A DNA stretch of 23,152 nucleotides from DASRHY01 sp046765875 (GTDB lineage Bacteria > Actinomycetota > Actinomycetes > Propionibacteriales > Kribbellaceae), in assembly GCA_046765875.1 (NCBI GenBank), contig JBKPSJ010000162.1:1-23152 (forward strand), given 5' to 3'. Made by a program: the position numbers and the translations under genes. Positions within the stretch are counted from its first letter, which is position 1. Every line of letters begins with the position of its first letter. Under the pieces are notes generated by a model. That model did not search any database. It saw only the letters and a list, made by a program, of their open reading frames with translations, and had not been told where the DNA came from. Positions 16,367-23,152 of this stretch are shown here, piece after piece.

Positions 16367-17430
16367 CCCAGCCCGCACACGCCCGCGACGGCGTCGGTGT
16401 CGGCCGGGGTGACGACCAGGTCCGAGCCGGCCCGCTCGAGCGCGGTATCGGTGTCCTTGAGCCCGTGCCCGGTCACCGTGACGGCGACCGTCAGCCCGCC
16501 GTCCAGCCGGCCGGCTTCACGGGCAGCCAGCAGCCCGGCGACACCGGCCGCCGAGGCGGGCTCGACGAACACGCCCTCCCGAACGGCCAATTCGTGCTGC
16601 GCGGCCAGGATCTGGTCGTCGGTGACGATGTCGATCAGGCCGCCCGACTCGTCCCGCGCCGCCTCGGCCAGCCGCCACGACGCCGGGTTGCCGACCCGGA
16701 TCGCGGTTGCCACGGTGTCGGGGTTCGGCACCACCTCGCCGCGGACGATCGGAGCCGCACCGGCAGCCTGGAAGCCCCACATCCGCGGGGTCCTCGAGGC
16801 CGTACCGTCGGCGGCGTACTCGCTGTACCCCTTCCAGTAGGCGCTGATGTTGCCGGCGTTGCCGACCGGCAGCACGTGCAGGTCCGGCGCGTCGCCGAGC
16901 ACGTCGCAGATCTCGAAGGCCGCGGTCTTCTGGCCCTCCAGCCGGACCGGGTTGACCGAGTTCACCAGCGCCACCGGGTAGTTCGCGCCCAGCTCGCGGA
17001 CGATCCGCAGGCAGTCGTCGAACCCGCCGTCGATCTGGACCAGCTTCGCACCGTGCACGATCGCCTGGGCGAGCTTGCCGCGGGCGATCCGGCCGGCCGG
17101 GACCAGCACGATCGGCAGCATCCCGGCCCGGACGGCGTACGCAGCGGCCGAGGCGGACGTGTTGCCGGTCGATGCGCACACTACGGCCTTGTCACCATGC
17201 TGGGCAGCCAGTGAGATCGCGACCGTCATACCGCGGTCCTTGAACGAGCCCGTCGGGTTGTCGCCCTCGACCTTGAGCCACACCTCGCACCCGGTGCGCT
17301 CGCTGAGCCACTGTGCCGCCACCAGCGGCGTACCGCCCTCGCCAAGCGTCACCACTGGCGTCTGTTCCGAGACCGGCAACCGGTCACGGTACTCCTCGAT
17401 GACGCCACGCCACGGCTGCGGCCTTGTCAC
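16363..17430 (-). CDS. thrC: Threonine synthase
   Basis: PLP enzyme, 355 aa, converting O-phosphohomoserine to threonine. The Schiff-base lysine is K64 in NPTGSFKDRGM, and STGNTSASAAAYA (about 87-99) and PVGNAGNISAYWKG bind the cofactor phosphate and substrate. The length fits the short actinobacterial form. It starts with GTG at 17430, seven nt after the hom stop and 12 nt after GGAG; an earlier GTG in that gap runs into a stop after four codons. It overlaps thrB by four bases. Confidence 0.97.
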   Translation of the reverse strand: MTRPQPWRGVIEEYRDRLPVSEQTPVVTLGEGGTPLVAAQWLSERTGCEVWLKVEGDNPTGSFKDRGMTVAISLAAQHGDKAVVCASTGNTSASAAAYAVRAGMLPIVLVPAGRIARGKLAQAIVHGAKLVQIDGGFDDCLRIVRELGANYPVALVNSVNPVRLEGQKTAAFEICDVLGDAPDLHVLPVGNAGNISAYWKGYSEYAADGTASRTPRMWGFQAAGAAPIVRGEVVPNPDTVATAIRVGNPASWRLAEAARDESGGLIDIVTDDQILAAQHELAVREGVFVEPASAAGVAGLLAAREAGRLDGGLTVAVTVTGHGLKDTDTALERAGSDLVVTPADTDAVAGVCGLG

Positions 17431-17437
17431 GGCTTTG

Positions 17438-18742
17438 TCACTCTCCTTCGACCCGCATCACACTGCTCACTTCGCGGACGATGTCCATGCCACGCAGCGC
17501 CTCGACGGTCGCGGACAGCGCGGCGTCGGTGGCGGTGTGCGTGACGACCACGAGCTGGGCGTCGTTGCCCCTGCCCTCCTGCCGTACGGTCTCGATCGAG
17601 ATGTCGTGCTCGGCGAAGGCGTGCGCCACCGCTGCCAGCACACCGGCACGGTCCGCGACGTCGAGCGAGACGTGGTACCGGGTCAGCGCGTCGCCCATCG
17701 GCTTGATCGCCCGCTGCGTGTACGAGGACTCGCCCACGCCCGGCACACCCTTGAGCCGGTTCCGCGCCGCCGAGACCAGATCACCGAGCACGGCGCTCGC
17801 GGTAGGCGCGCCACCCGCACCGGCACCGTAGAACATCAGTCGGCCCGCTGCCTTGGTCTCCACGAACACCGCGTTGTACGCCGCTCGCACGCTGGCCAGC
17901 GGGTGCTCGGCGGGGATCATCGCCGGGTACACACGGGCCGACACCGCGTCGGCGACCTCGTCCAGTTCGCAGATCGCCAGCGACTTCACCACGCATCCCA
18001 TCTCGCGTGCGCTGGCGATGTCGGTGGCCGACACGTCGGTGATGCCCTCGCGGTGCACATCGGCGATCGAAACCCGGGTGTGGAATGCCAGGCTGGCCAG
18101 GATCGCCGCCTTCGCCGCGGCGTCGAACCCCTCGACGTCGGCGGTCGGGTCGGCCTCGGCGTACCCGAGCGACTGGGCCTCCTCCAGCGCCTCCTCGAAT
18201 CCCGCGCCGGTGGTGTCCATCTTGTCGAGGATGAAGTTGGTGGTGCCGTTGACGATGCCCATCACCCGAGTGACGTCGTCGCCGGCCAGCGACTCGCGCA
18301 GCGGCCGCAGGATCGGGATCGCGCCGGCCACCGACGCCTCGAAGTAAAGGTCGCGCTGGTACTTGTCTGCCGCGGCGAACAGGGTCGCGCCGTCCTCGGC
18401 GAGCAGCGCCTTGTTCGCGGTCACCACCGAGGCGCCGTGTTCGAGCGCGGTCAGGATCAGGCCGCGGGCGGGCTCGATCCCGCCGATCACCTCGACCACC
18501 AGGTCGATGTCGTCGCGCTCGACCAGGGCCTGGGCATCGCTGGTCAGCAGTGCCGGGTCGACGGCGACGTTACGGGCCCGGCCGGGGCGGCGTACCGCGA
18601 TCCCGGCGATCTCCAGCGGCGCGCCCACCCGCGCGGCCAGGTCGTCGGCCTGCTCGGTGAGGATCCGCACCACCTCGGTGCCGACGACACCACAGCCGAG
18701 CAGAGCCACCTTGAGCGAGTCGGGCTTGAGAGGGTCCCCCAT
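17438..18742 (-). CDS. hom: Homoserine dehydrogenase with ACT domain
   Basis: NAD(P)H-dependent reduction of aspartate semialdehyde to homoserine, the branch point to threonine and methionine; 434 aa. The Rossmann motif GCGVVG is at 16-21. Catalytic and substrate regions include K111 (TANKALL), NGTTNFIL (165-172) and DVEGFDAAAK (202-211). A C-terminal ACT domain (about 354-430, YHVSLDVADRAGVLA) implies feedback inhibition by threonine, as in other actinobacterial enzymes. The ATG at 18742 shares one base with the lysA stop; a GTG one codon earlier overlaps by four. Translation is probably coupled to lysA. Confidence 0.97.
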   Translation of the reverse strand: MGDPLKPDSLKVALLGCGVVGTEVVRILTEQADDLAARVGAPLEIAGIAVRRPGRARNVAVDPALLTSDAQALVERDDIDLVVEVIGGIEPARGLILTALEHGASVVTANKALLAEDGATLFAAADKYQRDLYFEASVAGAIPILRPLRESLAGDDVTRVMGIVNGTTNFILDKMDTTGAGFEEALEEAQSLGYAEADPTADVEGFDAAAKAAILASLAFHTRVSIADVHREGITDVSATDIASAREMGCVVKSLAICELDEVADAVSARVYPAMIPAEHPLASVRAAYNAVFVETKAAGRLMFYGAGAGGAPTASAVLGDLVSAARNRLKGVPGVGESSYTQRAIKPMGDALTRYHVSLDVADRAGVLAAVAHAFAEHDISIETVRQEGRGNDAQLVVVTHTATDAALSATVEALRGMDIVREVSSVMRVEGE

Positions 18743-20139
18743 CACCTCACCCCCGCGTCGAGGGCGAAGAGGTCGTCGATCGTCTCCCGGCGGATGACCA
18801 CGCGGGCCTCGCCGTCACGTACCGCGATCACCGGCGGCCGCGGTACGTGGTTGTAGTTGCTGGCCATCGACCGGCAGTACGCCCCGGTCCCGGGTACGGC
18901 GATCAGTTCGCCGGGCTCGACGTCGGCCGGCAGGAACTCGTCCTTCACGACGATGTCGCCGGCCTCGCAGTGCTTCCCGACCACCCGGGCTAGGATCGGG
19001 CCGGCCTGCGAGCGGCGGTTGGCCAGCGTGCAGGAGTAGTCCGCGTCGTACAGCGCGGTGCGGATGTTGTCGCTCATCCCGCCGTCCACCGACACGTACG
19101 TCCGGGATGCGCCCGCGTCCAACTCGACCTCCTTGACGGTGCCGACGGTGTAGACGGTGCACATCGCCGGCCCGACGATCGCCCGGCCCGGCTCGACCGA
19201 CAGCCGCGGCACCTCCAGGTCGCGCGCCTTGCACTCGTGCTCGACGATCTTGCCGAGCTCGGTGGCGAGCTGGTGGGGGTCGGACGGGTCGTCCTGGGTG
19301 GTGTACGCGATCCCGAACCCGCCGCCCACGTCGAGCTCGGGCAGATCCACGCCGAGCTCCTCGGAAACCCTTGCGTGCAAGGCGATCACGCGTCGCGCGG
19401 CCACCTCGAACCCGGACGAGTCGAAGATCTGCGAGCCGATGTGCGAGTGCAGCCCGAGCAGCTCGAGGTTCGCGCCCTTGAGCACCTGCTGGACCGCCTC
19501 GTACGCGTCGCCGCCGGCGATCGAGAAGCCGAACTTCTGGTCCTCGTGCGCGGTCGCGATGTACTCATGGGTGTGCGCCTCGACGCCGGCCGTCACCCGC
19601 ACCATCACCTTCGCGGTGACCTCGCGCTCCCCGGCCAGCCTGGACAGCCGGTCGATCTCGTGGAATGAGTCCACCACGATCCGGCCGACATTGTTGTCCA
19701 GGGCAACGCCCAGCTCGGCCTCGGACTTGTTGTTCCCGTGGAATCCGATCCGTGCCGGATCCGCGCCGGCCCGCAGGGCGACGGCCAGCTCGCCACCGGT
19801 ACAGACGTCGAGGTTCAGCCCCTCCTCCATCACCCAGCCGACCACTGTGGAGCACAGGAACGCCTTGCCGGCGTAGAACACGTCGAACCCGGCGAACCCC
19901 TCGTGGAACGCCCGCGCCCTGGCTCGGAAGTCCTGCTCGTCGAGGACGTACGCCGGGCTGCCATGCTCGGCCACCAGCTCGCGCAGGTCGACACCACCGA
20001 CGTACAGGGCATCGGTTTTGACCGCGGTCGACGACCACAGGGAGGGGACAAGTTCGTTGACGTCCGGCGGTGTGCGCAGCCAGGCCGGGGCGCGATGCCC
20101 GATGTCGGCGTGCAGCGCCCCCGCCTCGTGTGCCCTCAC
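18742..20139 (-). CDS. lysA: Diaminopimelate decarboxylase
   Basis: PLP enzyme of the alanine racemase fold, 465 aa, converting meso-diaminopimelate to L-lysine. The cofactor lysine is K92 in FYAGKAF, HGNNKS (134-139) follows, and the second active-site part includes SVEPGRAIVG and the catalytic cysteine in GKHCEAGDIVV. I chose the GTG at 20139 because it overlaps the argS stop (GTGA, 20136-20139) and gives the family length. The frame continues to 20940, but that part is antisense-free shadow of argS in another frame and resembles nothing. The N-terminal ~40 residues before TDALYVGGVDL are typical of actinobacterial LysA. Confidence 0.96.
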   Translation of the reverse strand: MRAHEAGALHADIGHRAPAWLRTPPDVNELVPSLWSSTAVKTDALYVGGVDLRELVAEHGSPAYVLDEQDFRARARAFHEGFAGFDVFYAGKAFLCSTVVGWVMEEGLNLDVCTGGELAVALRAGADPARIGFHGNNKSEAELGVALDNNVGRIVVDSFHEIDRLSRLAGEREVTAKVMVRVTAGVEAHTHEYIATAHEDQKFGFSIAGGDAYEAVQQVLKGANLELLGLHSHIGSQIFDSSGFEVAARRVIALHARVSEELGVDLPELDVGGGFGIAYTTQDDPSDPHQLATELGKIVEHECKARDLEVPRLSVEPGRAIVGPAMCTVYTVGTVKEVELDAGASRTYVSVDGGMSDNIRTALYDADYSCTLANRRSQAGPILARVVGKHCEAGDIVVKDEFLPADVEPGELIAVPGTGAYCRSMASNYNHVPRPPVIAVRDGEARVVIRRETIDDLFALDAGVR

Positions 20140-21794
20140 ATCCGCTCCGGTGCGGACACGCCGAGCAGGTCCAGCCCGTTGGCGAACACGATCTTCGTCG
20201 CCTCGACCAGTGTGAGCCGTGCGGTGTGGACCGGCTCGGCCGGCTCGTCGCCGCGTGGCAGCACCCGGCAGGTGTCGTAGAACCTGTGGAACGTGCTCGC
20301 GGTGTCCTCCAGGTACCGCGCAACCCGGTGCGGCTCGCGCAGCTCGGCCGCGGTCGAGACCACCCGCGGGAACTCGGCCAGCGCCCGGAGCAGGTCGCCC
20401 TCGCGTTCGTGGCTGAGCAGCGCCGCGTCGAACCCGGTCCGCGGGATGCCCAGGTCGGCCGCGTTGCGCAGGATCGACGCCAGCCGGGCGTGGGCGTACT
20501 GCACGTAGTAGACAGGGTTCTCGTTGGCCTGCCGCGTGATCACGTCGATGTCGAGGGTGAGCGGCGAGTCGGCGGGGTAGCGGCACAGCGTGTACCGCAG
20601 CGGGTCCACACCGCCCTCGTCGACCAACTCGGCGAGCGTGACGATCGTGCCGGCCCGCTTGGACAGCCGCATCTCCTCGCCCGACTTCAGGATCTTGACG
20701 AGCTGGCCGATCAGGATCGCGATGTTGTGCTCCGGGTCGTCGCCGGCACAGGCGCTGATCGCCTTCAGCCGGTTGACGTACCCGTGGTGGTCGGCGCCGA
20801 GCAGGTAGATGCAAACCTCGAAGCCGCGCTCGCGCTTGTCGACGTAGTACGCCGCGTCGGAGGCGAAGTAGGTCGGCTCGCCGTTCGACCGGATCAGCAC
20901 CCGGTCCTTGTCGTCGTGGAAGTCGGTGGTCCGCATCCACAGCGCGCCGTCGGCGTCGAACAGATGTCCCTGCGCACGCAGCTTCTCGATCGCGTGCTCG
21001 ACACCGCCGTGCTCGTGCAGGCTGCGCTCGGAGTACCAGACGTCGAACCTGGTCCGGAAGTGCTCGAGCTGCGCCTTCTGCTCGGCGAGCTGGTCGCGGT
21101 ACCCGGCCTCGCGGAAAGTGACCAGTTGCTCGTCGTCTGGCAGGTCGGTGATGCCAGGCTCGGCGGCGACGATCTGCTTGGCCAGATCCTGGATGTACTC
21201 GCCGTGGTAGCCGTCCTCGGGGATCGGCTTGCCGTGCGCGGCGGCCATTAGCGAGGCGCCGAACTTGTCCATCTGCGCGCCGCGGTCGTTGATGTAGAAC
21301 TCGCGAGTGACGTCGCCGCCGGCCGCCGAGAGGACGCGGGCGAGGGCGTCGCCGACCGCGGCCCAGCGGGTGTGGCCGAGGTGCAGCGGGCCGGTCGGGT
21401 TGGCCGAGATGAACTCGAGGTTGATCCTCTCCCCGTGCAGGGTGTCGGTGCGGCCGTACGTCTCGCCCGCCTCGACGATGGCGGCCGCGACCACGCCCTG
21501 GGCGCCGGCCGCGACCCGGAGGTTGATGAATCCCGGACCGGCGATCTCGACGGAGGTGATCGCGGGGTCGTCGTCCAGCTTGGCCTTGAGCAGTTCGGCG
21601 AATTGCCGCGGAGCCATCCCGGCCCGCTTGCCGAACTGCATCGCCACGTTGCTGGCGTAGTCCCCATGCTCCGGATTCTTCGGCCGCTCGACCGTCAGCT
21701 CGCGCGGCAGCCCGCCCTCGATCGTGATCGTGCCGTCCTCGGCGAGGTCGGTGAGGGCTTGCAGAATGGTGCCGGCGAGCTGTTCGGGGGTCAC
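20136..21794 (-). CDS. argS: Arginyl-tRNA synthetase
   Basis: Class I synthetase that charges tRNA-Arg, 552 aa. Order of domains: Add-1 N-terminal domain (about 1-85), the catalytic Rossmann fold with the HIGH-like HLGH (138-141) in SANPTGPLHLGH, the KMSKS-like MRLSKR (375-380), and the DALR anticodon-binding domain starting near VYYVQYAHARLASILR. The GTG at 21794 gives the family length; no good ribosome site precedes it, but a -10-like TACGCT is placed for a leaderless transcript. It heads the argS-lysA-hom-thrC-thrB operon, an arrangement shared with corynebacteria, where argS-lysA is controlled by lysine/arginine. Confidence 0.97.
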   Translation of the reverse strand: MTPEQLAGTILQALTDLAEDGTITIEGGLPRELTVERPKNPEHGDYASNVAMQFGKRAGMAPRQFAELLKAKLDDDPAITSVEIAGPGFINLRVAAGAQGVVAAAIVEAGETYGRTDTLHGERINLEFISANPTGPLHLGHTRWAAVGDALARVLSAAGGDVTREFYINDRGAQMDKFGASLMAAAHGKPIPEDGYHGEYIQDLAKQIVAAEPGITDLPDDEQLVTFREAGYRDQLAEQKAQLEHFRTRFDVWYSERSLHEHGGVEHAIEKLRAQGHLFDADGALWMRTTDFHDDKDRVLIRSNGEPTYFASDAAYYVDKRERGFEVCIYLLGADHHGYVNRLKAISACAGDDPEHNIAILIGQLVKILKSGEEMRLSKRAGTIVTLAELVDEGGVDPLRYTLCRYPADSPLTLDIDVITRQANENPVYYVQYAHARLASILRNAADLGIPRTGFDAALLSHEREGDLLRALAEFPRVVSTAAELREPHRVARYLEDTASTFHRFYDTCRVLPRGDEPAEPVHTARLTLVEATKIVFANGLDLLGVSAPERM

Positions 21795-21800
21795 CGGGAA

Positions 21801-21806
21801 AGCGTA
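21801..21806 (-). promoter_or_regulatory. -10-like element for a leaderless argS mRNA
   Basis: On the minus strand TACGCT fits the actinobacterial TANNNT -10 pattern. Its last base is seven bases before the argS GTG, exactly the distance expected if transcription starts at the G of the start codon. No Shine-Dalgarno sequence is present, which supports leaderless translation. No clear -35 is seen. Confidence 0.45.
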
Positions 21807-21855
21807 TCCGCGTGCGCCCGAAGCCTGGACACCGCTTCCACCAGGTAGTACGCGG

Positions 21856-21890
21856 TCAGTGCCTGGCCACCACTCAGTGCTTGGCCGCCA
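21856..21890 (-). repeat. 18-bp imperfect tandem repeat at a gene end
   Basis: TCAGTGCCTGGCCACCA (21856-21872) and TCAGTGCTTGGCCGCCA (21874-21890) match at 15 of 17 positions with an 18-bp period. The unit encodes the last residues and stop of the upstream lipoprotein gene (VAAKH-stop), so the second copy reads VVARH-stop in the same frame: a duplicated gene end with a backup stop. Confidence 0.75.
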
Positions 21891-22390
21891 CGATGACCGC
21901 CGCCTCTTGCCGGAGCGGGGTGTTCCAGGCGGCTGGCTCGCCATCTAGCAGGACTTGTACGCCGCCACATGTGTCACCGAGGCCCTTTGTGTCGTACCGG
22001 ACACCCCACAGGATGAAGAACTGCTTCAGCGTCGGCCGCTCGTCGGTGGCCTTCGGCTCGACGTACACGATCCCGTCGTCGGCATGCGTGTGCATCGACG
22101 CCTGCTCGGCGCGGAGCCGGTCGATACCGATATTCCCCGGTACGACGACCTTCGCGCCGTCGACAGTTACCGTCAGCCGGATCGTGTACGGAGCCGGGCC
22201 GCGGAAGTCGAGCGGGGAGCCGCTCCAGGCCGGCGGCGTCGACGTACGAGACGGCGTCGCGCGGCGCGTCCCACGGCGGCGGCCCGGTCCGGGACTCCGC
22301 GGGCGCCGGCTCTGGACCGACGCCACAGCCGACCAGCAGCAAGGCCAGCCCGCACAACCATGGAGCCCTCACGCCGCAGGAGTGTTCCAT
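21874..22390 (-). pseudogene. Lipoprotein gene of unknown function, frameshifted
   Basis: The ATG at 22390 (or the GTG at 22372) begins a lipoprotein signal, APWLCGLALLLVGC, with a good LVGC lipobox. That frame continues to about SYVDAAGLERLP and then loses sense. The frame one base on continues the protein: PLDFRGPAPYTIRLTVTVDG, then IGIDRLRAEQASMHTHADDG, then the QFFILWGVRYDTKGLGDTC segment, ending at 21874. Removing one C from the CCCC run near 22220 joins the frames into about 171 aa. The mature part resembles secreted actinobacterial beta-rich proteins with a conserved HTH in MHTHADDG; I know no function. It starts ten nt after the pspC stop. Real mutation versus sequencing error is open. 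Confidence 0.72.
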
Positions 22391-22400
22391 CCCCTCCCGG

Positions 22401-22586
22401 TCAGCGCTCCGACGGCATCAGGATCCACAGAATGATGTAAATGATGAACTGCGGGCCGGGCAGCAGGCAGCTCAGCACGAACAGCAGCCGAACGACATTC
22501 GGGGACAACCCGAACCGCCGCGCCAGACCGACGCAGACACCACCGATCCACCGGCCATCCACCGGCCTTACCAACGACGAACTCAT
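22401..22586 (-). CDS. PspC-domain small membrane protein
   Basis: A stand-alone PspC domain of 61 aa. DGRWIGGVCVGLARRFGLSPNVVRLLFVL (about 10-38) is the family signature, followed by a membrane helix (about 33-55) ending in ILWILMPSER, the typical PspC ending. PspC proteins take part in envelope stress responses, but short actinobacterial forms like this are mostly uncharacterised. The ATG at 22586 follows AAGGAAAG. The frame is open far upstream, through the antisense of tRNA-Arg into the transposase remnant, which is coincidental. It is probably cotranscribed with the frameshifted lipoprotein gene. Confidence 0.88.
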   Translation of the reverse strand: MSSSLVRPVDGRWIGGVCVGLARRFGLSPNVVRLLFVLSCLLPGPQFIIYIILWILMPSER

Positions 22587-22775
22587 CAGTCTTTCCTTCC
22601 ACATCGAGGTCGCTCGACCCCTAGTCTTACTCGTCTCGGCGCCCGTGCCCCGGGGTTTCGCGGTCCAACCAGGGCCGCCGTCAGGGCCCGCCCGGGGACC
22701 AACCTGAACCAGCCGACCCGATGGCCGGCGCATGGACGGTGCTGGAACACTGGTACTGTTCTTCCTCGATCCCGG

Positions 22776-22847
22776 GCCCCCGTAGCTCAGGGGATAGAGC
22801 ACCGCCCTCCGGAGGCGGGTGCGCAGGTTCGAATCCTGTCGGGGGCG
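22776..22847 (+). tRNA. tRNA-Arg (anticodon CCG)
   Basis: A complete cloverleaf: acceptor GCCCCCG with CGGGGGC, D stem GCTC/GAGC, anticodon stem CCGCC/GGCGG, loop CTCCGGA with anticodon CCG at 22809-22811, four-base variable loop, T stem GCAGG/CCTGT around TTCGAAT, discriminator G. CCA is not encoded. It reads CGG, a common arginine codon in GC-rich genomes. A weak -10-like TACTGT lies at 22754-22759. It stands alone on the plus strand. Confidence 0.97.
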
Positions 22848-22872
22848 CCCATGTGATGTCTCAGGACATCCC

Positions 22873-22909
22873 GGAGGTCCGAACCCAATAGACGTGGGTT
22901 CGGACCTCC
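22873..22909 (+). terminator. Rho-independent terminator downstream of tRNA-Arg
   Basis: A perfect 15-bp stem, GGAGGTCCGAACCCA with its complement, has a 7-nt loop (ATAGACG) and is followed on the plus strand by TTCTTTC. The U-rich tail points to termination of plus-strand transcripts, such as tRNA-Arg, 25 nt after the tRNA. It also closes the left end of the transposase remnant against antisense readthrough. Confidence 0.88.
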
Positions 22910-22913
22910 TTCT

Positions 22914-23152
22914 TTCGCGGGTGGGGCCGGGTGGGCGGCCGGTGCCCTGGTAGCGCTGGGATGTGTCGAGGACCAGCTCGCGGAGCAGTTCGCCGGTTAC
23001 TGAGTCGATGACGCGGGTTCCGGTGTGGGTTCGGCCGATGCCGATGGAGTACATCTGGCCGCGGTAGCGCCAGGTGACCTTCCCGGCCTTGTCGACCTTG
23101 TCGTAGCGGACCCGATCGTGGGTGTCGCCGTCCCGGTCGCCCAGCGCCGAGG
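22914..23152 (-). pseudogene. IS481-like transposase, C-terminal fragment
   Basis: The frame entering from the right edge reads GDTHDRVRYDKVDKAG, then VTWRYRGQMYSIGIGRTH, then TGELLRELVLDTSQRY and QGTGRPPGPTR. This matches the C-terminal domain after the DDE catalytic core in IS481-family transposases. Between RTHTGTRVI and DSVTGELL the family normally has about ten more residues (a strand such as LLLVQDLDIRV), so an in-frame deletion is likely. No stop follows the normal end; the frame runs on through the tRNA antisense to pspC. The catalytic core is outside the window, so activity cannot be judged, but the fragment looks decayed. Confidence 0.65.

Larger units (their letters stand above)
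22848..23152 (-). mobile_element. Partial IS481-like element end beside tRNA-Arg
   Basis: The segment from just after the tRNA to the right edge contains the C-terminal end of an IS481-like transposase reading leftwards. A dyad, GATGTC-TCAG-GACATC (22855-22870), sits between the tRNA and the hairpin and may be the element end. The outer boundary lies beyond the window, so the element type and any target duplication cannot be confirmed. Confidence 0.55.

Noticed and set aside
18742..20940. A 732-aa version of lysA
   Set aside because: The first 267 residues overlap argS in another frame and resemble no protein; the GTGA overlap at 20139 is the natural start.
22776..22870. tRNA-Arg as an integration site for a genomic island
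   Set aside because: No integrase gene or repeated tRNA 3' end is visible in the window; only a transposase remnant adjoins it.
22401..23054. A single 217-aa minus-strand gene joining transposase-like and PspC sequence
   Set aside because: It would run through the antisense of tRNA-Arg and a terminator; PspC has its own ATG and ribosome site at 22586.

Overview
The window is chromosomal core DNA from a very GC-rich actinobacterium. The gene order argS-lysA-hom-thrC-thrB-rho-rpmE-prfA-prmC-sua5-wecA-atp is the classic actinobacterial arrangement, familiar from Mycobacterium and Streptomyces. GTG starts, ATGA/GTGA stop-start overlaps and frequent GTAC-containing codons fit this. Separate atpF and atpH genes (mycobacteria fuse them) and the overall style suggest the Nocardioides/Kribbella side of the phylum. 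That placement is inference from gene content only.

Layout. Nearly everything conserved lies on the minus strand, so transcription runs right to left. From the right edge: the C-terminal end of an IS481-like transposase (partial), a tRNA-Arg(CCG) on the plus strand with a strong terminator, a small PspC-domain membrane protein, and a lipoprotein gene split by a frameshift. Then comes the aspartate-family operon argS-lysA-hom-thrC-thrB with tight overlaps (lysine, threonine and methionine precursors plus arginyl-tRNA charging). A ~300 bp leader precedes rho, whose N-terminal region is long, disordered and repetitive. A 19-bp perfect hairpin follows rho, then a frameshifted hemerythrin-like gene, then the translation genes rpmE, prfA and prmC.

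An accessory island interrupts the conserved order at 7017-10248: a deaminase of the adenosine/aminodeoxyfutalosine class and an unknown lipoprotein (both plus strand), a cupin protein (minus) and a divergent TetR-family regulator (plus). The conserved order resumes with sua5 (tRNA t6A synthesis) and a WecA-like phosphoglycosyltransferase. The F1Fo ATP synthase operon follows: a small AtpZ-like protein, atpI, atpB, atpE, atpF, atpH and atpA, which runs off the left edge.

I found no clear new multi-gene system. The points most worth a second look are: a CRP/GlxR- or Rex-like operator ahead of the ATP synthase operon; two independent frameshifts in accessory genes, both explained by one base in a short G or C run; the Q/R/D/N repeat region in Rho; the likely futalosine-pathway identity of the 'adenosine deaminase'; a probable leaderless start for argS; operator-like repeats between the cupin and TetR genes; and a degraded IS481-like end beside tRNA-Arg.
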